Assembly: GCA_028565635.1 (NCBI GenBank)
Contig: JAOXYB010012122.1
Location: 1-12,923, forward strand
Length of the DNA stretch: 12,923 nt
Source of the DNA: Phoronis ovalis
Taxonomy: Eukaryota; Phoronida; Phoronidae
Direction of reading: 5' to 3'
The notes below the pieces were generated by a model that was not told the origin of the DNA, did not search any database, and saw only the letters and a program-made list of their open reading frames with translations. The translations under genes and the position numbers were made by a program. Below are positions 9,001-12,923 of this stretch, one piece after another; positions within the stretch are counted from its first letter, which is position 1; each line of letters begins with the position of its first letter.

Positions 9001-12000
9001 ACTTCATGATATCAATATATACCCAAAAAGCCATTACCTGGGTTATAACTCTAAACACTTTTAAATTCATTTCATCCAAAAAAATTCCCCTACCAAAAAT
9101 CAAACTTTATATATAAATCTCTCGAATTTCTCGAATATCTAATAAGTAGCCAATTTTATATTTTGAATCTCTTGAATCTCTCGAATTTTAAGTTGGTAAA
9201 AAAATCAGGGAAAATATTTTGGTAAAAAAATCAGGGAAAAGATATGTCCTCCTAAGCTACACTCCAAACGATTTAACGAAACATGACACATGTAAAACAA
9301 AGTGTAAATACTTACTTGGGGCATATTTCACAACCTTGTTGCATAAATGAACCGAGTGAAAACCATAAACTATTCCAAATAGACATACTGTTCTGTAACT
9401 TTGAGTCTTCACCAGTCCACTCGTCTGGGCTAAACCGACTTACCAGAAACAGCACAACACTTACACCGATGTACGCGAATACGATACACATCCATAGCTA
9501 GTGTTCGCAAAAGAAACATAGCAATGTGTGTTTATTTACTTTGAATTTACAAAAAGCAAAGTCAGTATATCGTTAAAAAGCTGAACACATTATAAGAGAG
9601 GGAAGACAGTTTTATCACTATTTTATCAGCGGGGTTGGTTAATGAAATTTAAACCTGTCAGCAGCGAAGTACGAAATCATGCCTTCGATATTCCTTATAT
9701 GACCCATACATTGTAGTTTATTTTATATTGAAGAGCTACCTGTGGGAGCTTGAATCGCAAGTTGATATCGTAATATTGTTGATATCATATACAGTTGATA
9801 TCATATCCGTTCTCTCGTGGTGCCTATCTCAGGATCACAATACTTAGACATGTTTTTATGTGCAGAACATATTTGCGTGATCATAAAGAGAGGTATTGCT
9901 TAATTTGCACTAAAGATATGGTTGTTTTGATTACCTCATACGCTAACGGAGTCAAAAATGAAAATTCGTTTGTTGGTTGAGGATCTGGCTTCTTTATCAT
10001 TATACTGACACCAAAGCTCATAAAGGGTTTAGAGAAATATATAGCCTCTTCTCTAGTAGCCATAATGGTTATATCAGCTATGGCTAAATCTTTCTCCTAC
10101 AAAATATACATAGCAGTAAATTTATTATTTATGACACGTATAATTATATATAAAATTGCATTTTTAAACGCAAGCTTATAATAACATGCGATAGTGGACA
10201 TAGTCATGAAAAATGATACTAGAAAAGGTTGACTTTCGTTTTAAATACAAAAGAATTTAATTCACCTTTAAACATGAAATACAAGTAGATTAATTAACTA
10301 AATTAAATAGTAGTAATAGTAGTAAAATCAAGTTGAATACAAATTTCCTACAGTTCTTCATGGCTTGTCGTTAAGGTATAATCAATTTCTTTGCAGTATT
10401 ATTTTGATAATTTAGTTTTACTTACAAATATCTTAACACACTGCAGTTATGGTTGCGGCACAACTGTCGACCCGCCCAGGATGAAAATCACATACAATGA
10501 TTTGCATAAGTTTTACGATAGTTGTACACTTACGCCTCGCTGAATCTCTCCTACCATGCCGTTCCATACATCAGTTCCATTGACCTTACGTTTAGCACCG
10601 TGTTTACCATCTATCGAAGGTATAATGGTGTAGTCAAATTTCACTTTATCTGCCACAAGTTTTGCTAAATCAGCACAGTAACCTTCATACTTGTCATTAC
10701 CAGTTGGGGGTCTTCCGCCTTGTGTTTTTATAACCTCATACATATATGGTTTTGACTGGTACGTGGGTAAAGAAGAAATTTAAAAACTTTATAGTTCATA
10801 TAATGTTCAACACATCAATTATAAACAATCATGACCAATGCTTAATGATATACATAATGTTCTGTATGCATTACGAGTATGTATGCCAATACAATGCATA
10901 CAAATGTACGCTGTAATCATGATGTAAATATTTATTTGGAGAATCAATCTGATAACAAGAATCGAGTAATAATGACTTACCAGCACTGCTGTAACTCTAA
11001 CTATCTTTGTTCTTCTAGATTCTGGTTTGTTATATACAGTTGGTATGCTCTCATTTTTGTAACAGCTATTAGAAGTATTTGGGTTCCTTGTGCAGTTGTG
11101 TTTCCAATGTCCGATCTAGAGATAAATGATAAATGAAAACTTTTATATGAAATGTCAGTGAAAGCAGATTCGTTTCAAATCGAAACATTTCTGAAGTTGA
11201 TAGTTTACAAGTAAACATACATATGTCTTGAAGTATGATTGTCTTTCACCTTAGCCAATGATCCACCTTTCTTTTGCGTTTCAAAAACATCTATGAGAAA
11301 ATGATCACGGTGTCCTTGATCGTCAATACTAACGTTTCCAGTCAAGCCAGCAAATCCATGTACCTTCAAAAGACATTGCTAAATTTTTAGTGATTTTAAA
11401 AGAAATATCATTGAGTGTTTTATGTAATCAAGATGATAATGTCTGCGACATAACTGCTGTATCAACAAAAATATAACAAACTTAGCATGTGATCTTATAG
11501 TCTTCTTCATTCATCATTGTGATCAGCAACATCGTCAACGTCATCCTCGATGACATCGGCAGAGAATTGTCATTTCGGTTGTCATTGCTATGGTGAAGTA
11601 CTGCCATAATATTCGTGATAGAAACATGACCACAATCAAGTAGTAGTATAGTAGAAGTTTATTTCCCTCGCACGTGCAATAAAATCATCGAAACTTTAGT
11701 ACTTTTCACCGCATCTTGTTCAAGTTCCGGGACACAGACATATGAATTAATTTATAAAAAAGCAAATTATTATTTCAAAGAAACAACATAAAACCAAGGT
11801 GAGATAAATGCTAGTTTACTGGGTGTTTTTTTGAAAATGTAAATACACTTACTCTCTTTAACTCTCTCATGATATCATCCCCATAAGACCAGGGTTCGGG
11901 CCGTATGCCACATGTAATATTTGTAGTTCTGATAGTTGTAACTCCTCTTTGCATGAAACTGATCATTGCACGACCGAACAATGCAACAGCATCAATTATC

Positions 12001-12747
12001 AGTGCTTTCTTTGTCTGTGAATAGAAACAAATTAAGCTTTACTGCCGTAATGAAAATGCAGTCATTTGGGAAAATACTAAAAGAAATGCCAGACAATCTC
12101 ACATATGTGTAAATCAAGACCACTACTATGTGCATGAAACTATATTACTTGATATGATTCATATGTTAAATTAGCTGTTAACACGTACTGTAAATTTTCA
12201 CATGTAACGTACAGTATGGCACAACTTGGTCATACTTTATACTTTAAGTTAAACTTTAGCTTATTAAATATAAATAAAAATTTTGAAAGTATACAACTCA
12301 ATTTTTGAAACGTGAAAGAAATCTAACGCTACATAGTTGACACTTTTGCACAAATAATGTTTACATATATGCCTACAAATAATATTTCAGATATTTGAAG
12401 TTTCACTTGGTTCAAATGAATTTCCAATTTTGCAGATGTTTTCCGTATACTTTCAAAATATATATACTTTTTGTATATCTTTTCACTTATTAGCTACAAT
12501 TTAACTTCAACAAGTTTAAAATGGACCGAATAATAATCGTGTTCTTCAATACCGTCATTTTGTTGCTAGAGTCTCTATTTCTATCAGAGGCGGCAGGGAA
12601 CGTGTAAGAAACTTCCTGAGTGATCGATAACCCGCTGATATCTAAACTTTTTTCTTTAGAGGTGAAAGCCGTCAAGTTTGTATCTTTAAATCCAATACCG
12701 TGAATAAATACGTGGAATTGATTACTTATAATTGGACCTGTGTTATG
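2857..12747 (-). CDS. AMPA/kainate-type ionotropic glutamate receptor subunit, 5'-partial, 13 exons
   Basis: This is a ligand-gated cation channel subunit of the plasma membrane, expected to form tetramers that open on binding glutamate. The exons are 12553-12747, 11853-12014, 11250-11363, 10981-11115, 10534-10755, 9935-10096, 9316-9497, 7791-7989, 7328-7572, 6497-6611, 5864-6001, 3821-3934 and 2857-3018. They total 2145 nt, or 714 residues plus a stop. Partial-protein positions are: amino-terminal domain 1-190, S1 about 198-330, M1 about 331-350, pore loop about 369-384 with Q/R-site Q383, M3 about 400-421 with SYTANLAAF at 412-420, S2 about 428-577, M4 about 590-612, and the cytoplasmic tail to 714. 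Glutamate-contact positions Y225, T286, R291, S451, T452 and E501 match the family; the usual Pro before Thr is D284. The S2 disulphide cysteines are C514 and C570. AMPA-like signatures ([15 protein letters not shown]) occur beside kainate-like ones (MWAFMS, TTTIEYV). About 200 N-terminal residues lie beyond the right edge. The family is certain; the subclass is inferred. Confidence 0.95.
3019..3820 (-). other. Intron between the two tail exons
   Basis: It is 802 nt, GT...AG on the minus strand. I see no further exon, repeat or structured element in it. The frame open at 3019-3081 continues from the last exon and is judged intronic. Confidence 0.55.
3821..3934 (-). CDS. iGluR window exon 12: cytoplasmic tail
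   Basis: It encodes 38 residues (624-661), [10 protein letters not shown] to TSTGYIP. It is hydrophilic and rich in Ser, Thr and Tyr, with a basic patch LRRKH. This suits a cytoplasmic tail with possible phosphorylation sites, but the tail is not conserved enough to confirm by motif. The acceptor TTTGTTTTTAG is strong and the donor is CCG|GTAAGC. Both ends are phase 0 and join the M4 exon in frame. Confidence 0.8.
3935..5863 (-). other. Longest intron, between M4 and tail exons
   Basis: It is 1929 nt, between the M4 exon and the first tail exon. It contains the TATAA microsatellite at 4944-4991. A 65-codon minus-strand frame (5076-5273) is Ile/Leu/Phe-rich without any receptor motif, so I did not call it an exon. 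An alternative tail exon could hide here, because phase 0 at both ends would tolerate it, but I see none with convincing splice sites. Confidence 0.6.
4944..4991. repeat. Pentanucleotide microsatellite (TATAA)n
   Basis: About nine units of TATAA are broken once by a GC near 4969. It is an ordinary intronic microsatellite. Confidence 0.9.
5864..6001 (-). CDS. iGluR window exon 11: M4 transmembrane helix
   Basis: It encodes 46 residues (578-623). [19 protein letters not shown] matches the AMPA SALSLSNVAGVFYILVGG, the linker into M4. The helix continues [14 protein letters not shown] and ends in the basic stretch [10 protein letters not shown]. The acceptor is AAAATTACAG. Two donors overlap: GGT|GTAAGT (perfect consensus, phase 0, chosen) and G|GTGTAA four bases upstream of the better site. 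Phase 0 also fits the next exon. Confidence 0.95.
6002..6496 (-). other. Intron between the flip/flop-type exon and the M4 exon
   Basis: It is 495 nt and phase 0. It contains an imperfect duplication of a 28-bp segment: 6061-6088 and 6126-6153, both beginning CTTGTTTAA, agree at about 23 positions. Homopolymer A/T runs follow. No second flip/flop-type exon is present. Confidence 0.7.
6497..6611 (-). CDS. iGluR window exon 10: flip/flop-equivalent exon
   Basis: It is 115 nt long: one base finishing the Lys codon, then 38 residues (540-577). [18 protein letters not shown] and DYWWTKTG match the AMPA NLAVLKLxEQG-L and KWWY-KGEC blocks. C570 is the second disulphide cysteine. Exact length, phases (2 in, 0 out) and position equal those of the vertebrate AMPA flip and flop exons. 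The acceptor is TTCTGTTACAG and the donor is AAC|GTAAAG. I see no second copy of this exon in the introns on either side. Confidence 0.95.
6612..7327 (-). other. Intron between S2 exon and flip/flop-type exon
   Basis: It is 716 nt and phase 2. Most of it is occupied by the inverted-repeat structure at 6819-7213. I searched it for a mutually exclusive partner of the 115-nt exon (NLAVL and WW blocks on the minus strand) and found none. Confidence 0.7.
6819..7213. repeat. Intronic inverted-repeat element (MITE-like)
   Basis: The ends 6819-6842 (ACCAAGCAGTTTTTAGCCAA...) and 7190-7213 are inverted copies, agreeing at about 21 of 24 positions. An inner pair AGGACCTA (about 7043-7050) and TAGGTCCT (about 7158-7165) is also inverted, as are ACAATGTC and GACATTGT further in. 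No coding capacity is visible, so it would be a non-autonomous element or a decayed one. Confidence 0.5.
7328..7572 (-). CDS. iGluR window exon 9: ligand-binding lobe S2
   Basis: It encodes 81 residues plus two bases of a split Lys (458-539). YEQMWAFMS and [13 protein letters not shown] are S2 helices. [10 protein letters not shown] holds Glu501, the acidic residue that binds the agonist amino group. PCDTMKVG gives C514, the first cysteine of the S2 disulphide. [11 protein letters not shown] and DSPY are followed by the phase 2 donor AA|GTAAGA. The acceptor is ATTTCCAG. MWAFMS and TTTIEYV look kainate-like, while PCDTMKVG is typical of AMPA receptors. Confidence 0.97.
7791..7989 (-). CDS. iGluR window exon 8: M3 gate and start of S2
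   Basis: It encodes the last base of the split Lys plus 66 residues (392-457). M3 carries the invariant gate motif SYTANLAAF (412-420), preceded by [11 protein letters not shown]. It is followed by TAARL where nearly all AMPA and kainate subunits have [15 protein letters not shown] begins S2. GST (450-452) holds the Ser and Thr that bind the glutamate gamma-carboxylate. The acceptor is TTGCACCAG and the donor is CAG|GTAAGC at phase 0. Open reading extends upstream into the intron, but phase and homology fix the start. Confidence 0.97.
8690..9195. repeat. Fold-back element with TTATTAGATATTCGAGA repeats
   Basis: Three diverged direct copies of a unit starting TTATTAGATATT(C/T)GA occupy about 8690-8840. 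Inverted copies lie at about 9100-9190, reading TCTCGAATTTCTCGAATATC on the plus strand. The best pairing is 8740-8866 with 9080-9190, including GGTAGGGG against CCCCTACC, leaving a loop of about 210 bases. The transcript would fold into a long imperfect hairpin. Confidence 0.75.
8852..8877 (+). other. G-quadruplex-type motif
   Basis: Four G-runs of 3, 4, 4 and 4 bases are separated by loops of 2, 7 and 2 bases, fitting the G3+N1-7 pattern. They lie on the strand opposite the receptor coding strand, so they would form on the template DNA, not in the pre-mRNA. Confidence 0.6.
9193..9240. repeat. Short tandem duplication, 26-bp period
   Basis: TTGGTAAAAAAATCAGGGAA occurs at 9193 and again at 9219, with a four-base spacer after the shared 22 bases. 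It abuts the right edge of the fold-back element. Confidence 0.85.
9316..9497 (-). CDS. iGluR window exon 7: M1, pore loop and Q/R site
   Basis: It encodes 60 residues plus two bases of a split Lys codon (331-391). M1 is [20 protein letters not shown]. The pore segment is [17 protein letters not shown], with Gln (codon CAA) at the Q/R site, Q383. At the +4 position, where AMPA and kainate receptors have Asp, there is Glu387. The start is phase 0 after ACACTAG; the end is phase 2 with AA|GTAAGT. Two further perfect GTAAGT hexamers lie inside the exon, in the M1 coding sequence. Confidence 0.97.
9498..9934 (-). other. Intron before the pore exon
   Basis: It is 437 nt and phase 0. Three copies of TTGATATC lie close together (9762, 9779 and 9795), the last two within TTGATATCATAT. 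Nothing else is visible. Confidence 0.7.
9935..10096 (-). CDS. iGluR window exon 6: ligand-binding lobe S1, glutamate-binding Arg
   Basis: It encodes 54 residues (277-330). [18 protein letters not shown] holds the agonist-binding Thr286 and Arg291. Relatives have Pro two residues before that Thr; here it is D284. [17 protein letters not shown] and [10 protein letters not shown] complete S1 up to the pre-M1 helix. The acceptor is TATATTTTGTAG and the donor is GAG|GTAATC, both phase 0. The position before the binding Arg cluster that is Leu at the AMPA dimer interface is Ala289. Confidence 0.97.
10097..10533 (-). other. Intron within S1
   Basis: It is 437 nt and phase 0, AT-rich, with a short (AGT)n-like stretch near 10309-10323. 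I see no other structure. Confidence 0.7.
10534..10755 (-). CDS. iGluR window exon 5: ligand-binding lobe S1, first part
   Basis: It encodes 74 residues (203-276). It opens SKPYMYEV, where relatives read E(A/S/E)PY. It then has [10 protein letters not shown], whose Tyr (225) is the aromatic lid over the glutamate side, then DGKHGAK and DVWNGMVGE. These are the standard successive S1 blocks. The acceptor is CGTACCAG and the donor is GGC|GTAAGT, both phase 0. The Glu at the start of S1 that helps lock the closed cleft in AMPA receptors is replaced by Ser203. Confidence 0.97.
10981..11115 (-). CDS. iGluR window exon 4: end of amino-terminal domain, linker and first S1 strand
   Basis: It encodes 45 residues (158-202). 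IGHW is the last amino-terminal-domain strand (IGxW in the family). A linker of about 30 residues follows, rich in Asn, Ser and Lys, with two cysteines and three sequons (NCT, NTS, NES). The exon ends in KIVRVTAVL, the first strand of the ligand-binding domain (VTTIL in relatives). The acceptor is TTATCTCTAG and the donor is CTG|GTAAGT, both phase 0. Confidence 0.93.
11250..11363 (-). CDS. iGluR window exon 3: amino-terminal domain, GLTGN block
   Basis: It encodes 38 residues (120-157), beginning [19 protein letters not shown]. This is the hallmark GLTGxxxFDxxGxR motif of the receptor amino-terminal domain, followed by the LIDVFE strand. The acceptor is TCTTTTGAAG and the donor is AAG|GTGAAA, both phase 0. 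One sequon (NVS) lies inside the motif. Confidence 0.92.
11364..11852 (-). other. Intron in the amino-terminal domain
   Basis: It is 489 nt and phase 0. A degenerate trinucleotide stretch (CATCGTCAACGTCATCC type) near 11528-11562 reads as acidic codons on the minus strand but is soon closed by a stop and lacks splice logic. No exon is called. Confidence 0.7.
11853..12014 (-). CDS. iGluR window exon 2: amino-terminal domain
   Basis: It encodes 54 residues (66-119), [10 protein letters not shown] to DDIMRELKR. The ALIIDAV block matches the conserved AL-YDAV of AMPA and kainate amino-terminal domains. [13 protein letters not shown] matches the conserved PW-xG-xxIxRxLK block that precedes the GLTGN motif. 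It has one sequon (NIT) and a Cys in the usual place before PW. The acceptor is TATTCACAG and the donor is AGA|GTAAGT, a perfect consensus. Both ends are phase 0. Confidence 0.93.
12015..12552 (-). other. Intron in the amino-terminal domain
   Basis: It is 538 nt and phase 0. The open frame of the preceding exon runs on into it to 12490. No repeat or other element is seen. Confidence 0.65.
12553..12747 (-). CDS. iGluR window exon 1: amino-terminal domain, mid part
   Basis: It encodes 65 residues (1-65 of the partial protein), starting HNTGPIIS. The acceptor is a good pyrimidine-rich TTTCTTCTAG. The segment [18 protein letters not shown] lines up with the AMPA amino-terminal domain stretch ending in GFTDIDL, where the second lobe begins. 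There is one N-glycosylation sequon, NLT. The donor is ACG|GTATTG. This is weak, but it is the only nearby GT that keeps phase 0 with the next exon. Open reading continues past it to 12490, so the exact 3' end is the least certain of the exon ends. Confidence 0.8.
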
Positions 12748-12803
12748 CTAGAAGAAATAAGTAGACTGCATATAAAAGGCCATCAGCATTTCACACTGAG
12801 GCA

Positions 12804-12923
12804 AATATAGTACATGTATGTTTATGTTTATAAATGTGTATTGTATAATATAGTACATGTATGTTTATGTTTATAAATGTGTATTGTATAATATAGTACA
12901 TGTATGTTTATGTTTATAAATGT
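12804..12923. repeat. 43-bp tandem repeat, cut by the window edge
   Basis: A 43-bp unit beginning TAGTACATGTATG starts at 12808, 12851 and 12894. The copies are identical as far as they go (about 2.8 copies), and the array continues past the right edge. It lies in the intron upstream of the first visible receptor exon. Confidence 0.95.

Larger units (their letters stand above)
7990..9315 (-). other. Intron after the pore exon
   Basis: It is 1326 nt and phase 2, lying between the Q/R-site exon and the M3 exon. It holds the fold-back element at 8690-9195, a G-quadruplex-type run, a 26-bp tandem duplication, and short open frames on the opposite strand at 8151-8407. Confidence 0.8.

Noticed and set aside
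9283-9501. Plus-strand frame of 72 codons
   Set aside because: It is the antisense shadow of the M1/pore exon, whose minus-strand translation is unmistakable.
10879-11136. Plus-strand frame of 85 codons
   Set aside because: It is the antisense shadow of the linker exon at 10981-11115.

Overview
This is animal nuclear DNA, AT-rich, from an intron-containing gene neighbourhood. There are no bacterial features: no long uninterrupted reading frames, no operons and no ribosome binding sites. The dominant content is one ionotropic glutamate receptor (iGluR) gene of the AMPA/kainate branch on the minus strand. Its splice-phased exons run from 12747 down to the stop codon at 2857. Thirteen coding exons join without a phase conflict, with GT donors and AG acceptors at every junction. 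They give 714 residues plus a stop. The missing N-terminus (signal peptide and roughly the first half of the amino-terminal domain) lies beyond the right edge of the window. The mix of AMPA-like and kainate-like signatures and the short introns suggest an invertebrate. A lophotrochozoan such as a bivalve mollusc is my best guess, but the sequence does not prove it.

In transcription order (right to left), four exons encode the second half of the amino-terminal domain and the linker (12553-12747, 11853-12014, 11250-11363, 10981-11115). Two carry ligand-binding lobe S1 (10534-10755, 9935-10096). One carries M1, the pore loop and the Q/R site (9316-9497). One carries M3 with SYTANLAAF and the start of S2 (7791-7989). 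Two carry the rest of S2 (7328-7572, and 6497-6611, which is a 115-nt equivalent of the vertebrate flip/flop exon). One carries M4 (5864-6001), and two carry a cytoplasmic tail (3821-3934, 2857-3018). All introns are phase 0 except the two after the pore exon and before the flip/flop-type exon, which are phase 2.

Downstream on the same strand, at 826-910, is a textbook first coding exon. It has an ATG in a good context, a signal peptide, a short mature start ending in VKIPV, and a perfect GTAAGT donor. It looks like the start of a second iGluR-like gene, about 1.9 kb after the stop of the first. If so, the window samples a head-to-tail array of receptor paralogues. The rest of that second gene runs off the left edge.

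The intergenic and intronic DNA holds several repeats: a 43-bp tandem repeat at the right edge, a (TATAA)n microsatellite, two fold-back inverted-repeat elements inside introns, a hairpin with clustered CCTTATTCG-type motifs in the intergenic region, and a G-quadruplex-type G-run. The main biological points are a predicted glutamate-gated cation channel with a genomically encoded Q at the Q/R site, some changed ligand-pocket and gating positions, a single unduplicated flip/flop-type exon, and a probable tandem neighbour.
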